This document shows, piece after piece, positions 41,380-50,252 of a DNA stretch of 64,000 nt. A program made the translations under genes and the position numbers. Origin of the DNA: Sporanaerobium hydrogeniformans (GTDB taxonomy: Bacteria > Bacillota > Clostridia > Lachnospirales > Cellulosilyticaceae); the NCBI RefSeq assembly GCF_002735925.1, contig NZ_PEDL01000017.1, positions 1-64,000 on the forward strand. Reading direction: 5' to 3'. The number at the start of each line of letters is the position of its first letter. Position 1 is the stretch's first letter. Under the pieces are notes generated by a model, which worked only from the letters and a program-made list of their open reading frames with translations, ran no database searches and was not told the DNA's origin.

Positions 41380-42441
41380 TTATTTGCCAATTTTACTCTT
41401 TGCTATATCTTCATCTATTGCTACAACTACACGATTTTTACCTTTTGCCTTTCCCCTAAGTAGGGCATTATCTGCTGCTTTTACTGCTTGATGGGGAGTA
41501 GGTGCCATATCAGGATAAGAACAAGCACCTAATGTAATTGTCACAGGCAATTCTATTCCATAAATCACTTGTATATAATGTACAGAACGCCTTAACTCTT
41601 CAAAAATATGTACGGCATCCTCAAAAGGTATAGGAATAAGTACAACAAATTCATCTCCCCCATACCTAATGACTTCTCCTCCGTATTCTTTGACGCAACC
41701 TTTGGCCATTTGGGCAATAGCTTTAAGTACCTCATCCCCTTGAAGGTGTCCGAGTACATCATTAATTGTCTTAAAGTTATCTGTATCTATCACTGCTACT
41801 GATAAAATACTTTTAGAATTTGTTACTTTATCTAAAACCTTTTGCATATAACGTCTATTATAAGTGCCTGTTAAGGGATCTGTTTCAGATTCCTTGGCTA
41901 CTGTTTGTAACAATCTTGAATTTTGTGCATTAATTGAAATAAAAACAGTAAGGGTTTCAAAAAATACAATCGTATTGTCTGTAAAAAAATTAGGTGCCTC
42001 ATGCTCTAATACAAGAGCCCCAAAGATACTATTATCATTAAAGTTTCTAAGTGGCACAGCATGTCTAGATAAGGGTATATTAAGGCAGCTTAATAACGGA
42101 GCTGTAATCTCTTCTTTTTTAAAAGTATAAGATTCTTTAAGTTGGCTAATAAAACCAGGGATTTCAGTAACTTTTCTTTCTCTAAAATCATTTTGAAGCT
42201 CTACACTTCTAAAATAAAGTTTATAACCCTCTTCGTTTTTTACCCATAAGTAACAGGTTGTTACCCCCATAACACCCATAAGCATATCTGTAATCACAGA
42301 CATAAGTTGTTTAAAGGAGCTAATATTAACAGCTTCCTTCATAATCTCCCCAAATACCCATAACATACCACGTTGTTGTTGTAATTCTGTCTCTAAATAG
42401 TCTATTCGATCCTGTCTACTATCTAATGTCTCATTATTCAT
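41380..42441 (-). CDS. GAF-GGDEF diguanylate cyclase
   Basis: Predicted c-di-GMP synthase, 353 aa: N-terminal coiled coil (1-30), GAF domain (about 40-175), and GGDEF domain from 187 (DPLTGTYNRRYMQKVLDKV) with intact active site RYGGDEFVVL (GGDEF at 261-265). The RxxD inhibitory site is missing (EYGG at that position), so no product feedback is expected. No membrane segment. The ligand sensed by the GAF domain is unknown. Confidence 0.93.
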   Translation of the reverse strand: MNNETLDSRQDRIDYLETELQQQRGMLWVFGEIMKEAVNISSFKQLMSVITDMLMGVMGVTTCYLWVKNEEGYKLYFRSVELQNDFRERKVTEIPGFISQLKESYTFKKEEITAPLLSCLNIPLSRHAVPLRNFNDNSIFGALVLEHEAPNFFTDNTIVFFETLTVFISINAQNSRLLQTVAKESETDPLTGTYNRRYMQKVLDKVTNSKSILSVAVIDTDNFKTINDVLGHLQGDEVLKAIAQMAKGCVKEYGGEVIRYGGDEFVVLIPIPFEDAVHIFEELRRSVHYIQVIYGIELPVTITLGACSYPDMAPTPHQAVKAADNALLRGKAKGKNRVVVAIDEDIAKSKIGK

Positions 42442-42469
42442 GTTTTTTCCCTCTCCCTTCGGGTAAAAC

Positions 42470-43318
42470 TTAAATTTCTTGAATGAGCATTCCTACATAA
42501 CCTGGTCCAGCATGAACACAAGCAACAGGACTAATCCAGTCCCAATCCTCAAAGGTTTCTACATGAGGTAAGGTTAAGAGTTGTTCTTTTATAGTATTTT
42601 TTATATCTTCACCATCTCCATGGTTCATATAAATGTTATACCGACCCTCTTGACTGGTAATCTCCATACATTGTTTAACAAAAGTACTAATAGCCTTTGC
42701 TCTTCCTCTTACCTTTGCAAAGGTTTTATATTTCCCATCCTCACCAATAGTGATAATAGGCTTTAAATTTAAAAGGGTTCCTATAGTACCTGATACGTGT
42801 CCAATCCGTCCACCTACCATAAGGTACTTTAATGTATCTACAATAAATAGAGTATGTTGCTTTGCTCTAAATTTATCCAGTTCCAGTACAATTTGCTCTA
42901 AGTTATACCCCTTCTCTCTAAGTTCTGCTGCCTTTAATATCAGCATTCCTTCCGCAATGGATATTGTTTTTGAGTCATATACATAGATCTGCAGCCCTTC
43001 ATAATCTTGCTGTATCATCCGAACTGCATTATAACACCCTGATAAACCTGACGACAAAGTAACCACTAATACATGTGTATAACCTGCCTCTTTCAACCTA
43101 TCAAAGGTTTGCTCAATTTCTTCTAGGGGAGGTAAAGAAGTGGAAGGTACCTCTACCTCTAAGTTTCTAATAACTTCTCTAGAAGTAATATCCAGTTGAT
43201 CTCTATAGATTTTATCCTTGTAGATAATCTGATAATGTAACATCTCAATTTGATATTTTTCAAGCTGTTTTATCGTTAAGTCAGATGCAGTATCTGTCAC
43301 AAGAGCTAGTTTAAACAT
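42470..43318 (-). CDS. degV: DegV family fatty-acid-binding protein
   Basis: DegV/FakB family protein that binds fatty acids for FakA phosphorylation or similar. It is 282 aa from the ATG at 43316-43318 (GGAGAG upstream; a GTG two codons earlier is less likely). Signatures: LALVTDTASDL, PSTSLPPLEEIEQTFDRL, SSGLSGCYNAVRM and VGGRIGHVSGTIGTLLNLKP. No fakA kinase is present in the window. Confidence 0.93.
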   Translation of the reverse strand: MFKLALVTDTASDLTIKQLEKYQIEMLHYQIIYKDKIYRDQLDITSREVIRNLEVEVPSTSLPPLEEIEQTFDRLKEAGYTHVLVVTLSSGLSGCYNAVRMIQQDYEGLQIYVYDSKTISIAEGMLILKAAELREKGYNLEQIVLELDKFRAKQHTLFIVDTLKYLMVGGRIGHVSGTIGTLLNLKPIITIGEDGKYKTFAKVRGRAKAISTFVKQCMEITSQEGRYNIYMNHGDGEDIKNTIKEQLLTLPHVETFEDWDWISPVACVHAGPGYVGMLIQEI

Positions 43319-43460
43319 AGTCACTCTCCAATCTCTTATCTATTAATTTATACTAAGTCACCCATAAAATCAAATATATTATTCGTTTTTGCCATTAATT
43401 TCTTCTTTTCTTGTGAAATTGCGCTAAATTTTACCCTTGTAAATTTTTATCCTCAAGCTA

Positions 43461-45842
43461 TTAACACAATTTTTCAGCAATTCTAACACTCTCCATTGCA
43501 TCTTTTGCATAATAATCTGCTTCAACAAATTCTGCCAAATCAGGAGTAAGTACCGCCCCTCCTACAATAACTTTTACCTCTGGACAGGCTACTTTTAAAG
43601 CAGCAATGGTTTCCTTCATACTTCCTACCGTTGTGGTCATCAGTGCACTTAGTCCTACAATTCTTATATCATGCTTTTTCACCGCTTCAATTACCTTTTC
43701 ACTTGGTACATCCTTTCCAAGGTCGTACACCTCAAAATGATAATTTTCCATAATGACTTTAACGATATTTTTCCCAATATCATGGATATCACCGTAAACA
43801 GTTGCTAATGCCACTTTAGGTTTTTGGGCATGAATACTACTTTCTTCTTTTGTCATAGCTTGCTGAAGTACTTCAAAGGCTTTTTTAGCAGCTTCTGCAG
43901 ACTTAATAAGTTGAGGTAAAAAAATCGTTTGTTCTTCATAAAGAGTCCCTACTTGATTAAGTGCAGGTACGATTTCTTCTTCTACAATTTCTAAAGCCTT
44001 TCGTTCTTTCAGCTTGCTTGTTGTAGCTTTTTTAGCTTCCTCCTTTAATCCTACAATAATAGCTTGTTTTAAATCCAGCTTTTCTACTTCTGGGTTCGCT
44101 CCGTTTGGCAAAATAGCTAGCTCATTCATTTGAGTGTTTTGAGTAATATAGGCTTTTGAATCTTTATCTTTACCTGTTAATACACGATAAGCACTAATAG
44201 TCTCTAGCATCCCTGTATCGCCAGGATTCATGATAGGCGCATCTAACCCCTGCATGAGAGCCATAGCTAACATTGTTTTATTAATAATAGGCCTATTGGG
44301 CAATCCAAAGGATACATTGCTCACACCAAGGACAGTTTTGACCCCTAATTCTTCCTTTACAAGCCTTACAGCTCTAAGTGTCTCTAATACTAAATCCTGC
44401 TGAGCAGATGCCGTTACAACTAAACAGTCGATTAAAATATCTTTTTTAGGAATACCTATTTCTCGTGCAGCCGTTACAATCCTTCTTGCTACCTCTAAAC
44501 GTTCCTCAGCAGACTCTGGGATCCCTCTTTCATCTAAAGTAAGACCTAGTATGCAGGCTCCATATTTCTTAGCAATAGGCAAAATGGCTTCTAAGCTTTC
44601 TTTCTTCCCATTAACAGAATTTATAATAGGTTTCCCATTGTAAATACGTGTTGCCTCTTCTAATGCCTGTACATTAGAGGAGTCTATTTGAAGTGGAAGC
44701 TTCACCATAGACTGTATTTCTGTAACAGCCTTTTTAAGCATAGCTACCTCATCTATATCTGGAAGACCCATGTTTACATCCAGTAGATGTGCTCCTTGTT
44801 TTTCCTGCCCAATAGCTTCTTTAAGTATATAATCCATATCGTCATTTCGAAGAGCTTGTTGAAGAAGCTTTTTACCTGTTGGATTAAGACGCTCTCCTAT
44901 GATTCGTACATCATCAAAATAAACGGCTTTCCCATGACTGCAAACCCCTGTTACTTCTTTATAGGTAGGTTCACTATAGGGCTCATTGCAAGTTGCCTCT
45001 ATCGTTTCTCTAATATATGCATAGTCGGTTCCGCAGCATCCTCCTAATAAAGAAACACCCATTTCTGCAAATTCTTTCATGTACCTTGCAAATTCTTTTG
45101 GTGAAACATTATAATGAACCTGCCCATCCTTTATAACTGGAAGACCTGCATTAGGTTGAACAAGGATAGGAATAGATGCTTTTTCTACAATCTGCTGTAC
45201 AATGGGCTTTAGTTCCTTAGGTCCTAAAGAACAGTTTACACCTACGGCTGCGACACCTAAGGCCTCTAGTGTAAGAATCATACTCTCTACACTTGTACCA
45301 AAAAAAGTTCGGCCATTTTCCTCAAAACTCATGGTACAAAAAATAGGTAAGTCACAATTCTCTTTAGCTGCTAATACACCTGCTTTAAGCTCATACAAAT
45401 CTGTAAAGGTCTCAAAGAGGATAACATCACAGCCAGCCTTTGCTCCTGCCACTACTTGCTCTTTGAAAATATCATAGATTTCTTCAAAGCTTGTATCGCC
45501 TATTGGTTCAAGCACCTTCCCACTAGAGCCAATATCTAAGGCAATATATCTATTTTTATAACCTTTTCTAGCTTCTTTAGCAATCTCTACTGCCTTTTCT
45601 ATCATACCCTCGACTGTATAAGGTGTCTTATTCAGCTTATAGCGATTTGCCCCAAAGGTATTCGTTGTAATAAAGTCAGCTCCTGCCTCTAAGTATTCTC
45701 TATGAATCTCCTCTATTACTTCTGGTCTTGTATAATTATAGCTTTCAGGTAGCTCCCCTAGCTTTACTCCTTTACTTTGAAGGACTGTTCCCATTCCACC
45801 ATCTAAATAGAGACGTTTTTTCCCTAATATATCATAAACCAC
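43461..45842 (-). CDS. metH: Cobalamin-dependent methionine synthase, lacking activation domain
   Basis: Transfers a methyl group from methyl-tetrahydrofolate to homocysteine via cobalamin, about 793 aa. Homocysteine domain with Zn ligands in GVNCSLGP and LLGGCCGTD; pterin domain (ERLNPTGKKLL, HLLDVNMGLPDIDE); cap and B12 domain with DIHDIGKNIVKVIM. The C-terminal SAM-dependent reactivation domain is absent, but the gene just upstream encodes it alone and overlaps this one. Start taken as GTG 45840-45842 (GAGGTG at correct spacing); a GTG three codons earlier is possible. Confidence 0.95.
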   Translation of the reverse strand: MVYDILGKKRLYLDGGMGTVLQSKGVKLGELPESYNYTRPEVIEEIHREYLEAGADFITTNTFGANRYKLNKTPYTVEGMIEKAVEIAKEARKGYKNRYIALDIGSSGKVLEPIGDTSFEEIYDIFKEQVVAGAKAGCDVILFETFTDLYELKAGVLAAKENCDLPIFCTMSFEENGRTFFGTSVESMILTLEALGVAAVGVNCSLGPKELKPIVQQIVEKASIPILVQPNAGLPVIKDGQVHYNVSPKEFARYMKEFAEMGVSLLGGCCGTDYAYIRETIEATCNEPYSEPTYKEVTGVCSHGKAVYFDDVRIIGERLNPTGKKLLQQALRNDDMDYILKEAIGQEKQGAHLLDVNMGLPDIDEVAMLKKAVTEIQSMVKLPLQIDSSNVQALEEATRIYNGKPIINSVNGKKESLEAILPIAKKYGACILGLTLDERGIPESAEERLEVARRIVTAAREIGIPKKDILIDCLVVTASAQQDLVLETLRAVRLVKEELGVKTVLGVSNVSFGLPNRPIINKTMLAMALMQGLDAPIMNPGDTGMLETISAYRVLTGKDKDSKAYITQNTQMNELAILPNGANPEVEKLDLKQAIIVGLKEEAKKATTSKLKERKALEIVEEEIVPALNQVGTLYEEQTIFLPQLIKSAEAAKKAFEVLQQAMTKEESSIHAQKPKVALATVYGDIHDIGKNIVKVIMENYHFEVYDLGKDVPSEKVIEAVKKHDIRIVGLSALMTTTVGSMKETIAALKVACPEVKVIVGGAVLTPDLAEFVEADYYAKDAMESVRIAEKLC

Positions 45843-46503
45843 ACTTTTCACCTCTTCTTCTATATATGCAGCTTCTTACTAAACTACAAGTACTGCAAGT
45901 TTTTTCTCGTTTTTCTTTTTGATTTGAAATGCCTATAAAGGCTGTAATGGATTTAGTAGGCAGAAGCATCTGGGTTTTCGTTAGCGATAGCCCAATATGC
46001 CTCCCTGCATTCAAAATAGCTAAAAGATCACCTTGACATGCTAAAGGTACATCCCCATAACCAGGGCTAAAACGCTTAGTTAAGAACTGTCCTTCTCCCA
46101 AGCTTTCTATCCTATCTTGTTCCCATTCATCACATAACTTATCCACCCAAACTGAAGCACATGCATCTAGTACCAACGCGTCTAGCATATCTAGCTTCTG
46201 TTTAAGGCGAATTTGTCTATCTACTTCTTGTCCTAAGGTAGCTGCTAATATATATACTTTCTCACAATGCATAAAAAGCTTATATAAGTCTTTACTTTCT
46301 AGCATCAACGTTGTCCCCTCAAAGCCTATTTTATTTTCTTGCCTAATAAGCATGAATTCTTTACTAATAAGCTTGGGACTCGCTAACTTTTCTAAAAACT
46401 TATAGGTTGCATCAACTTTGCTCACTATTTCTTCGTTTTCTTGATTAAGAGGAATGCCTATGTAACGTAAGGCTTCCCTCATCATTTGTCTTGTTATTTC
46501 CAT
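45832..46503 (-). CDS. Stand-alone methionine synthase activation domain protein
   Basis: Activation (reactivation) domain of B12-dependent methionine synthase as a separate 223-aa protein. The motif RFSPGYGDVPL and MLLPTKSITAFIGIS are the signatures. It ends in a Cys-rich tail (CSTCSLVRSCIYRRRGEKCG), which suggests a metal or Fe-S site not seen in E. coli MetH. It overlaps the start of metH by about 11-20 nt, so they are translationally coupled and presumably act together. Confidence 0.92.
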   Translation of the reverse strand: MEITRQMMREALRYIGIPLNQENEEIVSKVDATYKFLEKLASPKLISKEFMLIRQENKIGFEGTTLMLESKDLYKLFMHCEKVYILAATLGQEVDRQIRLKQKLDMLDALVLDACASVWVDKLCDEWEQDRIESLGEGQFLTKRFSPGYGDVPLACQGDLLAILNAGRHIGLSLTKTQMLLPTKSITAFIGISNQKEKREKTCSTCSLVRSCIYRRRGEKCGL

Positions 46504-46529
46504 ATAGCATCCTTTTTAATAAATCCTTT

Positions 46530-47138
46530 TTAATCTTTTTTTAAAACAGATACAAAGGGATTATCCTTTATATAAAAGCGCCACTCTACTTCTGCATACT
46601 CCTCAGCATAGGGAATATTAATGCGTTTATCTGCTACCCTTTCAGTAATAGGTGGTGCATCTGCTACCCATATGGCACCTTTTTGAGTAACAGCTGTCTC
46701 ATTTAAACTCCTATCAATTTGTAGCGCTTTACAAAGCTTTCCAGGTCCATTCGTAAGTTCTATTCTTTTTTTAGATTGAATAGGTCTATTTATTTTTGCA
46801 AAGCATTCGGATTCTTCACCTATAGGTTCTATCGCTCTTATTAATACAGCATGAGGTATCCCCTCATCACCTGCCACTAAATTTAAGCAATTATACATCC
46901 CATAAATAAGATAAATGTAAGTAATACCACCTGCTTTAAAAATAGGTTTCGTACGTGGGGTAGGTATGCCTCCATACGTATGGGCACCTTTATCCTCTGG
47001 CCCTCTATATGCTTCTGTCTCTACTATTTTAAATGGATAAGCCTTTTGGTCTATTTCTCTTACTAGTATTTTACCTAAAAGTGCTTTAGCTACTACTAGG
47101 CCATCTTGCAGATAAAAAGCTTGCTCTAATGGTTTCAT
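46530..47138 (-). CDS. DNA-3-methyladenine glycosylase (AAG/MPG type)
   Basis: Base-excision glycosylase for alkylated purines, 202 aa, with VETEAYRGPEDKGAHTYGG, TPRTKPIFKAGGITYIYLIYG and MYNCLNLVAGDEGIPHAVLIRAIEP, the AAG/MPG fold signatures including the YGMYNCLN substrate pocket. It is 26 nt upstream of the methionine synthase activation gene, on the same strand. Confidence 0.95.
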   Translation of the reverse strand: MKPLEQAFYLQDGLVVAKALLGKILVREIDQKAYPFKIVETEAYRGPEDKGAHTYGGIPTPRTKPIFKAGGITYIYLIYGMYNCLNLVAGDEGIPHAVLIRAIEPIGEESECFAKINRPIQSKKRIELTNGPGKLCKALQIDRSLNETAVTQKGAIWVADAPPITERVADKRINIPYAEEYAEVEWRFYIKDNPFVSVLKKD

Positions 47139-47162
47139 ATTTGATCACCTTTATACCTTAGA

Positions 47163-48023
47163 TTATTCTTCCTTTAATACAATAAACCTTCTTGCACTTT
47201 TTCCTAACTTGATTTCCTGATAAAGAGCATTGACTTCTGCTCCTATCAGTAAGAGCATACAACTAGCATATAGCCAAATCAGAAGTATAAATATACTTCC
47301 TATACTACCATAAAGTTGATTATATTTACTATAATTATCTATATAAACCGAGAAAAATAGCGTGAATACATACCAACCTAAAGCTGCAACTAACGTACCT
47401 GGCCACACATTTTTATATTTTGTATACTTACGAGGAACAAAGGTATAGATAATATAAAGGACAACCAAAAGTGCTATAGGAGTCATGATCAACCTTCCTA
47501 AATTCCAAAGAGGCATAAAAATACCTGTGTTTATATCTAAGCCACGAATAATATACCTTCCCACACGGTCTCCAAATACCATCCCCACCATCATCACAAT
47601 GATTAGTAAAGCTAACATGATAGTATAAACAACGCCACTTAAACGTGCTAACCAAAAAGGCCTTACGTATTTAGAATTATAGGCTAAATGAATCCCTCTA
47701 ATCATGGCATTAACTGCTGTTCCTCCTGACCACAAAGAAATAAGCACACCTACAGATAAAAGAGTCGTACTTCTATAGCTTATAAAGCGCTCTACTGTAT
47801 TTTCAATAAAAGGTACTAAAGAAGCTGGAACGACCTTTGATAGGTTACTTAGAAATAACTCCGTAGGTATTTGTGTATAACTTAGCAATGTGAGTATAAA
47901 AATTAAAAACGGAAAAAATGCTAATATCCAATAATAGGCAATCTGAGCACTTGTAGCTGCTATATTATGTGATGAATATCTTTTCCAAAGTCTTTTGGTA
48001 AATAACCCTAATTTATTAATCAT
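47163..48023 (-). CDS. YihY/BrkB family membrane protein
   Basis: Integral membrane protein, 286 aa, of the YihY (BrkB, formerly called RNase BN) family. About six helices; N-terminal YSSHNIAATSAQIAYYWILA and LISLWSGGTAVNAMIRGIHLAYN are characteristic. RNase BN activity belongs to another protein, so the real function is unknown, perhaps transport. Confidence 0.92.
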   Translation of the reverse strand: MINKLGLFTKRLWKRYSSHNIAATSAQIAYYWILAFFPFLIFILTLLSYTQIPTELFLSNLSKVVPASLVPFIENTVERFISYRSTTLLSVGVLISLWSGGTAVNAMIRGIHLAYNSKYVRPFWLARLSGVVYTIMLALLIIVMMVGMVFGDRVGRYIIRGLDINTGIFMPLWNLGRLIMTPIALLVVLYIIYTFVPRKYTKYKNVWPGTLVAALGWYVFTLFFSVYIDNYSKYNQLYGSIGSIFILLIWLYASCMLLLIGAEVNALYQEIKLGKSARRFIVLKEE

Positions 48024-48119
48024 AGGCTCTCCCTTCTTTTACTCTACCTTATTTTATATTCTCCCTCTTTTTTACATAGACATACTTTAATGAAAAAAAT
48101 CACTGATTCCTTTTCACGA

Positions 48120-48160
48120 AAAATAAAGCTTGTATACCTTAGGTATACAAGCTTTATTTT
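48120..48160 (-). terminator. Terminator after the 150-aa membrane protein gene
   Basis: Perfect stem TAAAGCTTGTATACC / GGTATACAAGCTTTA with TTTTT on the minus strand. The hairpin includes the stop codon of the gene it ends. Confidence 0.9.
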
Positions 48161-48606
48161 TTACTAGCTGTCATTGAAGTTACTTTATCCTTTGCTTTAG
48201 CAAATATCCCTTTTTTCTTTGCTTCTGGCAATTTTCCTGAAAGGACATTTACAATAAGTATTCCAGCAAGTTCTACTTTAATTTGCTTTTTAGTAGGAAT
48301 ACTGTTGTAAATACGTTCATCACACATAAGTGTTTGGATTTGTGGCCCGATTTTGGCAATAACAACTGGCATCTTACGCTTTCTATAAAGCTTAGGAAGG
48401 CTGTCCTTCACTTGCTTAGGAAGCTTTAGATTATCTACTTTGTCTTTCTTCTTATCTATAACAAATAGAGTTGCCGCTTGTTTATTTTGGTTAATAAGCT
48501 CTTGCTGACTGTCGTACTTAGCTTGTAATTTTCTTCCCCAAAAATAGAGACCTACTAATATGGCAGCAATTACTGCTAGCACAATCCAAAATATTGTCCA
48601 ATTCAC
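48154..48606 (-). CDS. Single-pass membrane protein of unknown function
   Basis: No recognised family. A 150-aa protein with one N-terminal membrane helix (TIFWIVLAVIAAILVGLYFW) then a soluble basic domain (KVDNLKLPKQVKDSLPKLYR; MPVVIAKIGPQIQTLMCDER) and lysine-rich tail. It starts at GTG 48604-48606, which follows AAGGAGGG; an upstream ATG would read through that site. It is the only gene in its transcript, ended by a strong terminator, and faces away from cls. Confidence 0.7.
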   Translation of the reverse strand: MNWTIFWIVLAVIAAILVGLYFWGRKLQAKYDSQQELINQNKQAATLFVIDKKKDKVDNLKLPKQVKDSLPKLYRKRKMPVVIAKIGPQIQTLMCDERIYNSIPTKKQIKVELAGILIVNVLSGKLPEAKKKGIFAKAKDKVTSMTASKK

Positions 48607-48743
48607 TGATTTTACCCTCCTTAAAGTGTCATGCACTCAACTTAGATAAGTATAGCATACCCAAAGTTATAAGACAATGTGTTAATAATTTTTCTTATAT
48701 AATATAATACTAAGTGAAAGATACTCTTTTAAGGTGGTGTAAA

Positions 48744-50201
48744 ATGCTACATATGCTCTCTTTGAAATATACGTGGCTTAATATTTTTCTATACATTAAC
48801 ATACTTATTGCACTTTCTTTTATTTTCTTTTCTAGGAAACCCCCTACCACAACCTGGGCTTGGATTATGATTATGCTTTTTATTCCTCTATTTGGCTTTA
48901 TCCTTTATCTTTTTTTTGGTCAAGATCTTCGCAAGCGTAAAACCTTTAGCATAAAAGAAGAAAAAGATCGCTTTTCTGCTTTAATGGAACGTCAAAACAG
49001 CTCGCTTTTGCATTATCTGGAAGCCTATGATAATCCCCTTATACATCATTATGAAAGCTTAATTAGGCTCAATCTCTCTGCTCATGAAGCTATTTATACG
49101 GAAGATAATACGATTAAAATCCTCACAGATGGAAAAATTTTATTTGAAGATTTTTTTGAAAACATCAAAAATGCTAAAAAATACATTCATATTGAATCTT
49201 ACATTATCCGTGACGATCATCTTGGTCAAGAATTTAAACGCTTACTCATTAGTAAAGCCCAAGAAGGCATTGAAATTTTCATTTTATATGACGATATGGG
49301 GTGTTTAACTACTCCTAAAAAATATTTTTATGAGTTACGCCAAGCTGGTATTAAAGTAGCTTGCTTTTTCCCCTCTCTTATTCCTTTTATCAAACTACGA
49401 GTTAATTATCGTAATCATCGTAAAATATGTGTTATTGATGGTTCTCTTGCCTATTTAGGTGGTTTTAATATAGGTGATGAATACCTGGGACTTAATAAAA
49501 AATTAGGTTATTGGCGTGATACGCATCTTAAAATAACAGGCAGTAGTGTACGCTTTATTAATTTACAATTTTTATTAGATCGTCGTTTTGCCATTAATGA
49601 AAATCTTGCCCTAGATCATTACATCCCTCTTGATACCCATAGGCAGCAAGGTACTGTAGGGATACAGATTGTATCAAGTGGTCCTGACTCTAGGTACTCT
49701 AGCGTCAGAAATGGTTATATTCAAATGATTCATGCTGCTAAAAAGTCTGTTTTTATTCAGACCCCTTATTTCATACCTGATGAAGCTGTTCTTACAGCAC
49801 TTAAATTAGCTGCCCTTTCAGGCATTGATGTACGTATAATGATTCCTAATAAACCTGATCACATGATTGTTTACTGGGCTACCTATGCTCATATTGGTGA
49901 AGTTCTAAGCTGTGGGGTACGTTGTTATACTTATGAAAAAGGTTTTCTCCACGCCAAAACAATTATAGTAGATAATACCATTGCCTCTGTAGGAACAGCT
50001 AATTTTGATGTGCGTAGCTTTAAACTGAACTTTGAAATCAATGCCTTTATCTATGACTTTGAAACAGCTAACGAACTTACCAATGTTTTCTTAGAAGATT
50101 TAAAAGATTGCAAAGAAATTACTCCTAAGCTTTATAGCCAGCGTCCCGCCCTTGTTCATTTCAAAGAATCTATCTCCAGGCTCCTTTCACCTATCCTATA
50201 A
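48744..50201 (+). CDS. cls: Cardiolipin synthase
   Basis: Phospholipase D-family cardiolipin synthase, 485 aa. Two N-terminal membrane helices (WLNIFLYINILIALSFIFFS; WAWIMIMLFIPLFGFILYLF). Two HKD motifs: HRKICVIDGSLAYLGGFN and HAKTIIVDNTIASVGTANFD. Start is the ATG at 48744 (AAGGTGG upstream), not the GTG ten codons earlier. Shares a bidirectional terminator with fapA. Confidence 0.94.
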   Translation: MLHMLSLKYTWLNIFLYINILIALSFIFFSRKPPTTTWAWIMIMLFIPLFGFILYLFFGQDLRKRKTFSIKEEKDRFSALMERQNSSLLHYLEAYDNPLIHHYESLIRLNLSAHEAIYTEDNTIKILTDGKILFEDFFENIKNAKKYIHIESYIIRDDHLGQEFKRLLISKAQEGIEIFILYDDMGCLTTPKKYFYELRQAGIKVACFFPSLIPFIKLRVNYRNHRKICVIDGSLAYLGGFNIGDEYLGLNKKLGYWRDTHLKITGSSVRFINLQFLLDRRFAINENLALDHYIPLDTHRQQGTVGIQIVSSGPDSRYSSVRNGYIQMIHAAKKSVFIQTPYFIPDEAVLTALKLAALSGIDVRIMIPNKPDHMIVYWATYAHIGEVLSCGVRCYTYEKGFLHAKTIIVDNTIASVGTANFDVRSFKLNFEINAFIYDFETANELTNVFLEDLKDCKEITPKLYSQRPALVHFKESISRLLSPIL

Positions 50202-50210
50202 CCTTGATCT

Positions 50211-50252
50211 AAAAAAAGTAGGCGTATCTTACTCAATACGCCTACTTTTTTA
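50211..50252. terminator. Bidirectional terminator between cls and the DUF342 gene
   Basis: Stem AAAAAAGTAGGCGTAT / ATACGCCTACTTTTTT around an 8-nt loop; A tract on one side and T tract on the other serve both converging genes. Confidence 0.92.

Noticed and set aside
43391-43470. Imperfect AAATTTAC / GTAAAATTT repeat after metH
   Set aside because: AT-rich, imperfect and without a T tract; not a convincing terminator.
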